From NCBI GenBank assembly GCA_003194525.1, contig NBIV01000336.1, forward strand, positions 1-64,000: 64,000 nucleotides of DNA, in the 5' to 3' direction. The translations under genes were made by a program, and so were the position numbers. Positions 12,523 through 22,957 of this stretch are shown here, one piece after another. The notes beneath the pieces are model-generated. The model had not been told where the DNA came from. It did no database searches and saw nothing but the letters and a program-made list of their open reading frames with translations. This DNA is from Gracilariopsis chorda (taxonomy: Eukaryota > Rhodophyta > Florideophyceae > Gracilariales > Gracilariaceae). Every line of letters begins with the position of its first letter. Position 1 is the stretch's first letter.

Positions 12523-14189
12523 TTGAATACAGATATGGACTTCTATATTTCGGAGCAAGAACTGCGCGAATTACATGCAGAAAATGCGATGAGCTACAGA
12601 ACTGGTATCAGTGGATCTCCATCCAATGGAGCTGATGCACGACAAATTGCCGTTGAGGATATCTGGTCCTCTTTATTCTGCGACAATGTTGGAAACTATG
12701 ATGGATGATAGCATTGATACACACAGATCTGCCGAAAAATCCAAAGATGGTGATAATGAAGGACGTTAGGAACGTGGTAGATCAAATGGGCTTACTGGCT
12801 AGGATTATAGTTCACCATTCCAACAAATTTCGATTGATATCGATGGAATCAACAAGATGCTTGGAAGAAGATTTGTGTCGGAAACTAATCCAATTCTGGA
12901 GAAAGTAGGAAATGAAGCAAAGCAGAAAGGTTCAAAGACGTTCACGGCCGCAACGATATCACGATTAGATGCATTTGATCTTTTTCTTCCCGAGCATGTA
13001 CTTCTTAAAATTGTTTCTAATGTGAAGGGAATACTGTGACTCCGAAGCCAAAAAGAAATCGACACTTTCGAGTTCAAGGGCCTGTTAGTCTTGCACATAC
13101 TGGCTGCATCGTACAACTATACAGTGGACACGATCACAAAGAAGAGGAATTACCAGTTCTTTTTCAAGATGAACATCCCAAGTACTCGCTATTCTCAAAT
13201 TTGGTCAGCACTATCATGCACACTGGACCGACGGCAGAGGGTTGAGAACGTAGATGGAGGTTGGTTTAATTATCCGCAGCGTGCAAATGCTTTGATAACT
13301 GAGCTGGAAGACGAATTGGCTTCAGTTAATCGTTTAATTTTGTATGTTCCTGGTGTTACTATTTTCAGTTTGGACGATGATTATCAGAGGCTACGATCAA
13401 GGGATTTTGCGCAAATGACCACTTTGTCTCACGTCAATAATCTACAAAAGGCTCTTGGGCCTGTGCATAACGCGATGTTTTCCGCTCTTACGCATGTGGT
13501 TCTTGCCAGTCATTACTCACAGCAGGGAGAGAAAGTGACCGACGTATGAGAACGATTGATTCGACTTATACAAGGCGTTCCCACTGCTGGGCCTGTGCGA
13601 CCTATGGTGGACGCTATTTTTGTGTCTGACAGAGGGTAGAACTCCAAAGCGACGGTGGACTACATCAACGAGAGAGTAGGGGCCACAGGAATTGGGACAC
13701 ACAAACGGAGCTTGGACTACCCCTTTGTGTTTGGGGATGGCCCCATACGCAAGAAGCATGAAGGTAGGGTTGTCAGCCAACGAGGCTGTCGGGCAATATA
13801 TAGCGCACGTCGAAAGCCCAGTACCATAGCTAGAAGAAATGTTGAAGCGATCGTATATCGCGAGAGTTTGGGTGGTCGTATTGCAGCTTTGTATCATAAC
13901 AATGACCGATTGTTTTCAGCCAACAGGTTCACATTGATTCCGAAGCCAGGTTACGAAACAACCAAAGGGGCAGTCGAAAGAGAAATCTTTCATTTCGTCT
14001 TTGACGACTCTGTTTCTAAAGCAATGAAATCTAGAAATTGTGAGTATGATGTCACGGACAGCTCTGCAAGGTTGAAAGTACAACAGGTTCTCTCCAATGT
14101 TGATGAAGTAACTTTGTTACAGTCTGAAGACCCCGGTTGGTTTCTTGGGAGAGCATTCCAGTTTACGTCCAGAAAATCTTCTAGTGCAA
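12523..14189 (+). pseudogene. piggyBac-like DDE transposase, N-terminal and catalytic part (decayed)
   Basis: The N-terminal piece (12523-12708) matches the start of P2's gene: both have EQEL, then a spaced NxxDARQ. From 12857 a single frame runs to the solo LTR at 14190 with three in-frame stops (TGA 13037, TGA 13547, TAG 13637). It shows an F-D-L-F-L-P helix as in piggyBac N-terminal domains, then S-L-D-D-D-x-x-R-L-R-S-R (probable first catalytic Asp). Next come V-S-D-R-G followed by a stop and N-S-K (probable second Asp) and G-A-T-G-I-G-T-H-K-R, resembling the GT-R motif of DDE_Tnp_1_7 transposases. Assignment to the superfamily rests on motif order plus the 4-bp target duplication and C-terminal finger. 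The stops show this copy cannot make the enzyme. An upstream Ser-rich frame at 12099-12398 may be the disordered N-terminus. Confidence 0.68.
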
Positions 14190-14897
14190 TGCCCGGAAGC
14201 GGGAGCGCACCGAAAGACGTTCGGGATCTTTCCTCGTTAGAGGCGAGACCAGTTGGGTAGCGCCCTCCCAGGAGTGGCACGACTATGTCGGGTTGTAAGG
14301 CCGAGACCACCGGTCGCGACTTGCGCAGGGAGGTTGAGGCAAGAATCGGGTATCTGCAGGAACGGTGCATGGGGGTGGTTATCCTCTAGAGAGGTGAGGG
14401 TTCCACGTTAGTGGCACGCGCGAACACGAGCCGTGGGTAGCGGGAAAGCCACCCTGTAAAGAGAAAAACAAGGGGGAGCTGAGTCACGAGTGTCGTGACG
14501 AAGACTAACGGCAGTGCCGGTAAATAAACCTTATATAAGGCGAACACCAATAAAGCTGGAATAACAGTCCGAATACTCGGGTCCTTTAGATAGGTGAGGG
14601 GGTTAGACTTCCCGTATGCGACGGTGCTTCCCTCCAAAGAAAAGTAGAGAACACGCGAAGGGGGTGAGGTCTAGAGCCAATTCCCCAGGTTGGGGTCACT
14701 TGTTGGGGAAGGTTTACTGGTGCGACGGCAACCCCCCGGCGCACTAAGTACTAACCATCCCAGAAATGGGTGTAAAAACAATAAATAGAATTAACTAAAT
14801 ACTCCACTTTGGTGGTTCATGCCCACTGCTGTGGCCAACCGCCAATTGACTCTTCCGTGTCCCACGTGTCAAATCCACCATTAGTGGTCGTAGTTCA
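14190..14897 (+). mobile_element. Solo-LTR-like insertion inside P1
   Basis: A 708-bp insert flanked by the 5-bp duplication TGCAA (14185-14189, 14898-14902). It starts TG and ends CA. Removing it together with one TGCAA restores the transposon reading frame exactly (SSSA before, MTTLPK after). It contains CCTTATATAAGG around 14530, which is TATA-like, and an AATAAA nearby. No internal coding region or second LTR is present, so a solo LTR is the simplest reading; a non-autonomous element with a 5-bp duplication is the alternative. Its sequence is unlike the LTRs of elements A, C and D. Confidence 0.7.
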
Positions 14898-15468
14898 TGC
14901 AATGACTACATTACCGAAACATTCGGGAAATCAACCAAGTACCAAGAATCATTCTCTGAGGGCATTGCATTTCACATCTCAAGCCTTCATTCGAGCTCTA
15001 TGTGAGGACTACGAGAACAACGTAGAAGCTTTATCATTCTTGGTGTGTGGTAAAGAGGTCGACTATAGCCATGTATCGTTTCCGATCAGCGAGGCAGAGA
15101 CTAAGGATTGCTTGATATCGAAACTAATTTTACTATGCCACTCTCTGAATATAGAATCGAAGACAGCGCCCACTTTGGAACAGCAAGAACAGGCAATCAG
15201 TACAGGTATGTCGGCCTCCGTTGAGAACCTTCAAAACCGGACAAATAATGACATTTTATCACTTCTTAGCTCCGTGGGACACAGAAAATCGCAAGCGCTT
15301 CGCAAATCTCAACTGATAGAAAAGGTAATGTTGCTCAAATTGGAGGTACAGGCTGGTACAACTCAGCTTAACAGCACCGTATCGCACACACTCAGCCCAT
15401 TACAACGGAAGGAAGCGAAGATGCAAAAGTTGCTGGAGGCTCTGTACCGCGCTTCACTGACGTCATGA
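14898..15468 (+). pseudogene. Linker region of the P1 fusion protein (helical, uncharacterised)
   Basis: In frame with the transposase upstream once the 713-bp insert is removed, and separated from the nuclease domain downstream by one in-frame TGA (15466-15468). About 190 codons, mostly predicted helical by composition. The middle (LLSSVGHRKSQALRKSQLIE) has the spacing of a SAP-type DNA-binding helix-extended-helix, but this is only a resemblance. No other family is recognised. Its conservation cannot be checked because P2 lacks this part. Confidence 0.5.
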
Positions 15469-15471
15469 ATA

Positions 15472-16673
15472 ATGAAGCCTCTCGTGCGTACCCCAGGAAT
15501 GAGAGAAGGGAGTTTCAATGAGTCTCAGGTGCTAAAAGCACTACCGTCTTTCTTTGCATCTAATGCTGTGAGCAATGGAAATGAACTCGAGATGTCGGAG
15601 GGTTCGCACGAGGAGGTAAAATATAAAGTAGAGTATATTCGAACGACAGGACTTATTTCTTCTCGCAGAGATCCAATGGTTTCAGACAGTCCAGACGCCG
15701 TCCTGTGCTTTACTGACAATGACGGAGAACAGCATGTTTGTGCAGTTAAGATCAAGACAATGACCTCGTTGAACACCGTTGACGCTTCAGAACAACGAAT
15801 GCACGACCACTCTGCAGTTTCTCATCTCATTAACGTTGGCCAAAACGAGGCAGTACAAAACTCTTTCACGAGCTTGTTCCGTCTACGGAGTACCGAATTC
15901 AGTGTTTGCATCATGCAGTATCGTTTAGCCATAAGCAGGTTATGTTTGTGCAGGCCAAAGGAAGCAGCTCGGGGGTAGGAGGCGTAATCGATGCCACGAC
16001 TGTGCATTTCCATCAGATATTGACAACAATATACAGTTATCTCCTAGCTGCTCTCCGAGTTGGGGTGTTTCCTGGGATTGGAAAGGACGCATCAAAAATT
16101 CCGAGCATGTACGATGATCTCCTACAGACCTCTCATGCCTCTGATCTGAATTCTTATGCTTCGTACTATAGTTTGAATCAGGCCTATCATTCCCTTGCTT
16201 GCCGAAACAGCACACTGCCTCCCGCGCAGATGATTCGACCAACAGCGTTTGTCTACTGGAACTATTTGAAAGGAGGTGTGGATGAGTTTAGCCGAGCGAT
16301 GACAACCATGTGCTACACTAACGTTGGTAAAAGTCCAATTGTCATCATTATAGCCCGTTTGTTATGTGCACAAGTTCAAAATGGAGCTGTTTTGCATCGG
16401 TTGTCTTTGGCAAGACATAAAGGTGTTCTTCCTCCCCAATATGATGCAAACAGTTCCAAAGGGTACAGAGAAATGAGAAAGATGGTTTCAAAATGTGCGT
16501 CATTTCCAGACTACGTACGACAGTTGGCAAAAGAGTATGTCGAAGTTCGAGAAGCTGAAAGCAGATTCTTAAGCTGTTCAAATAACAATGGCAGAGTTGC
16601 TTCCCAATCTGACGCTCGATTTATCCCGTTCATCGTCGAACCGCTCTACAGTCGTAATATTCCTGTGATGTAA
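15472..16673 (+). pseudogene. YqaJ/lambda-exonuclease-like nuclease domain of the P1 fusion (decayed)
   Basis: The first part (15472 to about 15903) begins G-M-R-E-G-S-F-N-E-S-Q-V-L with a long helix, then V-E-Y-I-R-T-T-G-L-I-S, S-P-D-A and V-K-I-K-T. This is the order of YqaJ-type PD-(D/E)XK nucleases: helix with Glu, a G-L/I-x-S-x-D strand, SPD, then E-x-K. The E of E-x-K is Lys here, so the site is dead. After a frameshift near 15903 the frame resumes with L-H-H-A-V-S-F and F-V-Q-A-K, like the Q-x-x-x-x-H/Q helix plus strand that follow in YqaJ proteins. A further 200 helical residues have a degenerate homologue at 38430-39169 in P2. A TAA at 16671-16673 interrupts the frame before the finger. 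Confidence 0.62.
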
Positions 16674-16955
16674 AACAGACTGCATGACAAACAACGAAGA
16701 TTGGGAAACAAAGAACTGCACTTGAAGGTCAACTGGAAGCAAACATATTGCTCACTGTGTTCGTACAGTTGCACAATCACGAAGAACGGGAAGAAATTGC
16801 GAAAGAGAGGAGCAGCACGGCAAAAGCAATGGTGTAGTCTTTGCAGACAAGCTCTTTGCACGAAATGCTGGGACAAATGGCGTACGGAGGAAGTTTTAGA
16901 ACGCGCGCAAATTCCTGCAGATGAGCTGCAAAAGCTGCAAAGTCAGGAAGTATAA
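16674..16955 (+). pseudogene. C-terminal Cys-rich finger of the P1 fusion
   Basis: In frame with the nuclease part after one stop codon. Three C-x2-C pairs are visible (YCSLC, WCSLC, LCTKC) within about 45 residues, separated by a very basic loop (KLRKRGAARQK). P2 keeps the same domain at 53404-53682 with a terminal W-H. The arrangement of two C-x2-C pairs, x4, C-x2-C resembles the Cys-rich domain at the end of piggyBac transposases, which binds the terminal repeats (family knowledge). It is probably the end-recognition module. Confidence 0.62.
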
Positions 16956-17358
16956 TGCGTTGTACGACGCTTACTGTTCGTTTGTTGGAAACCTTTTCCG
17001 CAATTGAGTGCATCACAGGTAAAGGTCAGGAAAAGAGTTTTTAGTATGTACAAAGCTGTTTTGCGTGCATTATCATCACTTACATTTACGACTTACACGA
17101 GGTTGTGAACAAAAATGCTGACAAGCCGTGATATGCTCGGCGTTTGTGTAGCAATAGTATGCTTTTGTATAAGCTCTTTCAAATGAGAAGGTAGTGCGGA
17201 GAGACACTAACGCTGTTTATCATCAGCTATCTTTCGCTTTGATTAATGGGAAAAAATGTCGAGCGCGCAAAAGAGTATCTGCAGGAGATTAAAACGTTGG
17301 CAGGAAAGCCGCTGAGAAGGAGGAAGGCTTCAGTTAGGAAGAGAGCATCAAAAGCATC
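16956..17358. other. P1 3' non-coding region
   Basis: Sequence between the finger's stop and the right inverted repeat. It is AT-rich with no recognisable gene; a short basic frame from 17246 runs into the terminal repeat and is probably not real. Confidence 0.5.
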
Positions 17359-17539
17359 GCGGCAAGACAGTGCTGGTGGAGATCACTGGGTCGCACTTGA
17401 GGTAACCTCTCCCCGGTGTCTGGGTGACGTTCACCTCTGGATGAGGCGAAATCTCCCAGACAGGGTGCAGTGCGACCTGTGCACCCGATTGCACCCCAAA
17501 AAAAGGGAGACGCTAATTTGTCACCCTACGGGAACGGGG
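17359..17539 (-). repeat. P1 right terminal inverted repeat
   Basis: Reverse complement of 11869-12050, ending GGGAACGGGG, followed directly by the TTAG target duplication. Confidence 0.9.
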
Positions 17540-18314
17540 TTAGCCAAGGGGGTGTCGAAATGGGATAGGTGTTCCACAAAGCAAATTCCCATTGGAACCA
17601 GCTTCATCCCCACTCGGAGGAGCATGCACAGCGGGCTTTCCAGCCTTACTTCAGGCTCGTCCGTCTTCAAGCTCACCTGTCGAAATGACTTGCTTTCTCC
17701 ATCACTGTCGTGCAGTACTGCTTCAAGCTTTTTCTTTACCGTAAGCCTGCGTGACGTCACAGTAATTCGCGATGAAGTGCGGAGAACACCGCAGCCGGGA
17801 CGAGTGCACTTCCTCCGAATCATTTCTCAGCCACAAGAGAACCCGCCCAAATCCTCCCTCTCAACATGAATCCGTCTTTTGGGCCTCAACGCGCCGTCTA
17901 GAAAACTTGACGAACGCCATCCTGGCGTCCCCTGCACCTTACACCGTAGAAGAAGACAGTCTGGGTCGTGGTGTTCATCTCCGGTCCCCTCCTCCCACAC
18001 CATTGCCGAGGCCAGGGCGCCCCTTTCGTCTTGTCAAGCACCATGGCTTCCTGGACGGGATTTGCAACGACGCGAGACAGGCGTCGAATGGAGTGGCACA
18101 AGTCGACTATGGATCATATTGCTATGAAACTGCACCAATCTCATGCATTGCATCGCCTAGATTTTCGAGACCTGCCCCGTATGTGTATGGGACCTGTCCC
18201 GCTGGTTTCTGAAAACTCGCCAAGCTTTCAAACCAGAGCGGACTCGCCACCGAGACAGCTCGTCTGTGTTCTCAGCAGCATCGCGGTTTGTGAGTCACCT
18301 GAACCATCCAAAGC
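17540..18314. repeat. Right arm of inverted duplication, middle block
   Basis: Reverse complement of about 3674-4458. Bounded by P1's TTAG on the left and element A's AAAGC (18310-18314) on the right. It carries most of one Pro/Ser-rich family gene. Confidence 0.9.
17772..18314 (+). pseudogene. Pro/Ser-rich protein family member, right-arm copy, cut by element A
   Basis: From ATG at 17772 the frame encodes an HKRTRP basic cluster, a W-A-S-T-R-R-L motif, Y-T-V-E-E-D, R-S-P-P-P-T-P and a V-K-H-H-G-F-L segment, ending at a stop near 18212. In the left arm the frame continues past the homologous point, so this copy has a small indel here. The remaining 3' end of the gene lies 35.8 kb away at 54109-54240, because retrotransposon A inserted between. 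The order of motifs matches 60419-61645. Function unknown. Confidence 0.5.
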
Positions 18315-18525
18315 TGTAAGAGAGGAGAGAGGATAGCAATTGAAGTTCACGTTTCCACACTGCAACGATGAAGTTTACTGCTTCAGTCGTTTGCTATGGG
18401 ACTCTAGCATTTTGTAGGCATATCTCCAACCAATTATATGTTTGAATCACATTCAAACATATGAATTTAAATAAGCGGTCATCATCAACTGTTGTCTGAA
18501 AGAAGTCCCATAATACTATATTACA
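18315..18525 (-). repeat. Element A 3' LTR
   Basis: 211 bp with TGTAA/TTACA ends. Matches the LTR of element B (62067-62277, also 211 bp) along its whole length. Confidence 0.9.
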
Positions 18526-18539
18526 TTCACCCCCTTTTT
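18526..18539 (-). promoter_or_regulatory. Element A polypurine tract overlapping the pol stop
   Basis: Read on the minus strand: AAAAAGGGGGTGAA directly against the 3' LTR. The last codons of pol (K-R-G-stop) are encoded by the tract itself, so plus-strand primer and protein end coincide. Element B has the same arrangement. Confidence 0.8.
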
Positions 18540-19723
18540 GAATCAGACGTCCTCGTCGATTCTTCAAAAACCCGTACACGATCCTTGCAGTTACGTAAGT
18601 CGCTACTTGGCATCCAGATTGCATCTTCCAGTGCATCATTCTCAAAGTGTACCAGGTAGTAGATCGTTCTACACGATTTCTTCTTTCCAAGAATTGTTTT
18701 AACTTCCTGCTCAGTAGTGTCATCAGCATCAATTACTACCGACAATGTAGAATTATCATTTTCAGGCCTCACATACTTTTCAGTTTGCATACGTGGAATA
18801 AATTGTGCGCACGTTTCATTGTTGGCTGGAGCTCAACTTTGTACGTCACAGGACCCATGACTTCGGTGATGGCAAGAGCACCAACAAATTTCGGACTCCA
18901 CTACTTCGGAAGGTCTATACCAGATAGAAGCCCAGAACCAGCAAGATTGAACATGACTTAATCTCCTACTTCAAACGAGTTGCGTCCTTTTTTCTTGTTT
19001 GCGTAGTATACTTGTTGTGCTTGTGCAACAGCAAAGTTTTCACAAGCAATGTTTTGAAACATTCTTCGTCATTCAAGCATATCAACTGCAGCTTGAAATT
19101 CGAAGCAGTTCTAGTTTCCTTCGTCAGTTGTGATTGTGGTACATAGACGAAATCTACTTCAAACGGAGAAAGCCCTGTTCGTTTGTGCTTTGTAGAGTTA
19201 TATTCAAACTCAAACTCGCTCATAATCAAGTCGCAATACTTAGGCCTCTTCTGAATAACATGACGTAGCATATGGCTAAGGGTTCGGATAGTTTTCTCAA
19301 TCTGTCTGTCAATCTGATGGTGTCCTTTTCTTGCCATATTCTTGAGGATGTTCAACATGTCTGTGATTCCCTCAAAATACTTCAATGTGAACAGCGGATC
19401 TCTATCCCAGATGATCCAATCCATCATTCCGTGTTTGGAAAACACATGGTTGACCAGAATCTGGACGACATCTCCAGATGTAATGCTCTTAATCTTCGGA
19501 ATAATAAAAAGACTACACTTAGAACTTTTGTCTACAATGACAAAAAAGAGTTTTTTCCTTTCGTAAATGATAAAAGTTCAGTTAATAACTCCATTGTTAA
19601 AACTGTCCAACAATGCTCAGGAATCTTGTGTGGCTGTAGCATGTATTTTAACTTAGCAAGTTCTTCCTTTCTACGGTGACACGGAAGACAAGACCTTACG
19701 TACTTCAAAACATCTTTGTACAT
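18527..19723 (-). pseudogene. Element A integrase and chromodomain remnant
   Basis: Frames at 19532-19723 (zinc-binding end of integrase: R-S-C-L-P-C-H), 18966-19445 (core, with I-I-W-D-R-D-P-L-F and a later S-T-K-H-K-R-T-G) and 18527-18790 (chromodomain-like tail, I-Y-Y-L-V-H-F-E-N-D) are collinear with the intact 62279-64000 of element B. Stops and frameshifts separate them. Element B has Q-S-E where this copy has Q-I-E, but the other substitutions and the broken frame rule out activity. Confidence 0.8.
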
Positions 19724-19842
19724 ACTCTTTCAGTAATACAACCTGGCAAACTGGTAAAACGTTTTCTCGATTTTTAAGTGAACAAAAGTGTGTAATTAAG
19801 CAATGGCTCGTCTTTGTAGATCTTTAGCCTGGGGGACGTAGG

Positions 19843-20319
19843 TTATCTGTGCCCTTCATGCTGTCCAAAACGTTTCTCATCCTCAAACGTATAATTACCT
19901 ATATAAGTCTGGGATTTCTTGGAGCGTTGTATTCCTTTGTCCAAAACCCATGCAATAAGTTCCTTTGACCATTTTTCATGAGCATAAGCTTTCTGAATTC
20001 TTTGCATTAGAGTTTTTTCCTTCAGTCTTAATGCGTTCAAAAGAGTTGGACTTTCCAAGATCCTGCTTAAGTCATCGGCAGTGCCATTAATTGAGCCAGA
20101 TAGATGTTCAACTGTAAAATTGTAGCTCTGTAGCTCATCAATCCAACGCATCTGTCTTTCATTCAGCCTCGTTTTGGACTGAAGGTACTTGATCGGTTTA
20201 TTACCTGTCCGTAGAATAAAAGATCGTTCACGGAGGTACACTGCCGGGATTCGTAGTGCAAGCATTTCTGTCAAGAGTTCTTGGTCTCCTGCATTCCATC
20301 TGATCTCCGTATCCGTCAA
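19843..20319 (-). pseudogene. Element A RNase H remnant
   Basis: About 158 codons with L-R-T-G-N-K-P-I-K-Y-L (element B has L-R-T-D-H-E-P-I-K-Y-L, so the catalytic D is lost), Q-M-R-W-I-D-E-L-Q-S-Y-N-F and A-D-D-L-S-R-I-L, the usual end of Ty3/gypsy RNase H and start of the linker to integrase. Confidence 0.75.
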
Positions 20320-20403
20320 TCTATGCTATAGATATGCGACTGGATGACAATTTTGCTCCAAGGTTGCTCCTATAGCATACGTAGAAGCATCTGTTCTTAG
20401 AAA

Positions 20404-21471
20404 TTATTGTTCTGTCGATGAAGGGTGTCTGAGAAGTGGCGCATTCGTAAGCTTTTCCTTCACTTCTTCGAACGCATTCTGCTCTCTTTCAGTCCGTCTG
20501 AAATCTTTTCGTCGAACCAAATTAGTCAAGGGTACCACAGAGCCTGAGTAATTTTTCATGAAACGTCTGCAGAAGTTGGCTAGGCCTAAGAACCTTTGTA
20601 CCTTTTTGACAGTCTTTGGTGTTGGCCAAGCTTTAACGGCTTTCACCAATCTCTGCTGCGTTCTAATTCCTTGAGAACTGACGTTGAAAACCAAGTACTG
20701 GACTTCATCAAGTCCAAAAGCAAACTTGATTGGCTGAAGGTACAGCTTGTGCTTTTGTAATATCTTGAATAGACACTTCAGATGTTTTCGGTGCTGTTCC
20801 ACAGACTTACTGCATATCAAGATTTCATCAAGGTATAGTACCATACCTTCACCAAGAAGTTCCTGGAACAAACCGGCTAGTAGACGCGAGAACGCTGCTG
20901 GAGCGTTCGTCAACCCAAAGCATAAGACGCACCACTCGAAAGAACCAAACCATTTTCTTATCGCAATCTTGCGGCAGTTTTCCCGTTTCAATCTCATCTG
21001 GTTATATCCGCAAATCAGGTCGACCTGCGAAAAAAATTTTGCATCAGCTACCTGATCAATCGTCTCGTCTATCAGCGGGATCGGGCTCGAATCGGGAATC
21101 GTGACCCTATTTAAAGCCTTTTAGTCGCAAACCATGCGCAAATTGCCGTTCTTCTTCTTCACAAAGAATACTGGACCGCCGAAAGGTGACGATGAGGGAA
21201 GTAGCAACCCTTTGTCCAGATACTTCTGTAGTTGCAACCCTTTGTCAAGATACTTCTGTAGTTGCAACTTCAGCTCTCTCAGCCCCTTTGGGGACAATCG
21301 AATCACTGGTCTCACGGGAGGAGGTTCCCCCGGGTTGGGATTAATTTCGGACGCCATCCCACGCGTTCGGGGTAGCTCTTCAGGCAAATCGTCACGAAAA
21401 ATTTCATTATACTCGGTAAGTATTTCTTTGAATTCTTCCCTGGTATCCACTTTTTCTAAGTGGGATTGCAT
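20404..21471 (-). pseudogene. Element A reverse transcriptase remnant
   Basis: Two frames (21121-21471 and 20404-20997). The first holds L-P-R-T-R-G and V-K-K-K-N-G-N-L-R-M-V-C-D; the second F-G-L-T-N-A-P-A-A-F and Y-L-D-E where the family has Y-L-D-D, so an active-site Asp is changed. A 30-bp tandem duplication near 21214-21275 repeats the peptide LQLQKYLDKG. Stops lie between the halves. Confidence 0.82.
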
Positions 21472-21570
21472 GTTTTCGGTAATTCGTTACATACGAAACT
21501 CAGAGTTGCCCTTCTTCAGTACTCGTGCAAGTTTCTTAATTGACATTCGCTTCAAAGTGTTCGCGCTGAA

Positions 21571-21918
21571 CTAATTTTTGATCGTTCTCGGCACGACCCT
21601 GACTCTGGAGCCATCTGGTCGTGTCAATAGTAGCTCGTTAATAGACCAATTGATGTTCGGATTCTGACTTTTCAACCATGATCGTCCAAGAATGAAGATT
21701 GGCATAGTTTGTTTATCTACCATGTCGATGATAAAAACACTTTCAGTAGATGAAAATCCGCTTATGTTTAAAGCGGCTGTAGTCTTACCAACAACCAGCT
21801 TCAATGTCTTATCTCCGATTTCAACTTCAAAACCTTCTGTGTTCTCGACATCAAGGCCGAATACCTTGGCTGTTTTCAATGCCATGAAGTTATGAGAAGC
21901 AAACGAGTCAACCACCAC
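21571..21918 (-). pseudogene. Element A retropepsin remnant
   Basis: Contains V-V-D-S-F-A-S-H-N-F, the position of the D-S/T-G catalytic motif with Gly replaced by Phe, followed by I-L-G-R-S-W-L, the usual ILG strand of Ty3/gypsy proteases. Confidence 0.75.
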
Positions 21919-22148
21919 TCAAACAGGATGGCCTGCAAAACTTGCATCGTACATCCAGTTATCCTCCTGTGCCATGTTCAAGGCAGAGAGGCGAGGCATC
22001 TCACTGATGTTTCCAAGAGCCGCACCACTGTGCGGCAACACTAGTGTTTCTGGTTTGCCTTGCTTTGACCATTTCCATCTCTGCGACAGGGATGGTTAAG
22101 GTCAATTCAACCCTTTCGATCACAAGCAAAACATCTGTCGTTCTTCCT

Positions 22149-22957
22149 TTAAATAGTTCGTTCTCCGTTCTTCGCCTGACCCCAACTCACGTGACTATCT
22201 TCTTTCCAAGCAGGTTTGGAATCTTTCTTTTGTTCCAAAGTCTTGTTTATTCTCTTGTGTTTCTTATTTTCGTACAGTTTGATCGCTTCCTTCGAATTCT
22301 TTCGGAATTCTTCGCCTAACTTCATTGAGAACTCTAATGTCCTCGCGTAATCGTACGCAACATGGATGCTGGGATAACCCATACGATCAATGGTTTGAAA
22401 GTCCGGAAAGCGTTCAGCCAACTTTCCCTTGTAAGACTTGAGCAAGCTGTTGAAAAAGGAGATAAATTCTTCATTCGTTGGAGTACCACACAACGAAACC
22501 AAGCCTTCAAACGTTGCTACATGCACGTTGAGGTCGTTGAAGTCCTTCAACTTGATATCCATCAACTGTACACGAGCCGCTGCTTTCTCGATTATTGGTA
22601 GAAACTCGTGAATCATCTCGCGCTTCAGCTCTTCTAGTGTCTGAGATTTCTGATTTTCGCATTCCAAGCGAAGCATCCATGACGCTGCGCGATCTTGCAA
22701 ATGACGTTCAGCCAGAGCTATTATCCTTGCTTCTGAGTAGTTGCATAAAGTCCCATCCTTTTCAAATTGAGCAGAAAACACTTTTCACTCGTTCGGACTT
22801 GCGATCGGCGGTAGTCCCTTTGAAAATTGGAACTGGTGGTGACTTGAAAGCATTTGCTTCAACTTTAGCCTGGTTTCCAGCAATATTCTGCTCGCTTTTC
22901 GGCTGAGTCTGAAGAGTCTGAATGAGATTCGCCTGCTGCTGAACTGTATTCTGCAGT
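22149..22957 (-). pseudogene. Element A gag remnant
   Basis: The frame 22149-22781 carries the retrotransposon gag core: R-H-L-Q-D-R-A-A-S-W near the start and F-I-S-F-F-N-S-L-L downstream. The N-terminal part, in another frame, continues to 22957, where a SINE-like insert breaks the gene. A glutamine-rich coiled-coil stretch flanks the insert on both sides. Confidence 0.75.

Larger units (their letters stand above)
11869..17539 (+). mobile_element. piggyBac-like DNA transposon P1
   Basis: A 5.67-kb element flanked by TTAG on both sides (11865-11868, 17540-17543), with an intact empty site in the left arm. Long terminal inverted repeats of about 181 bp (11869-12050 and 17359-17539) start CCCCGTTCCC and differ at only a few positions. 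Inside is one decayed plus-strand gene coding for a DDE transposase, a YqaJ-like nuclease and a Cys-rich finger, itself interrupted by a solo-LTR-like insert. The 4-bp target duplication, the CCC start and the C-terminal Cys-rich domain are piggyBac-superfamily features (family knowledge). The target is TTAG here and ATAA at P2, not strict TTAA, so this is a relative rather than a canonical piggyBac. Confidence 0.88.
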
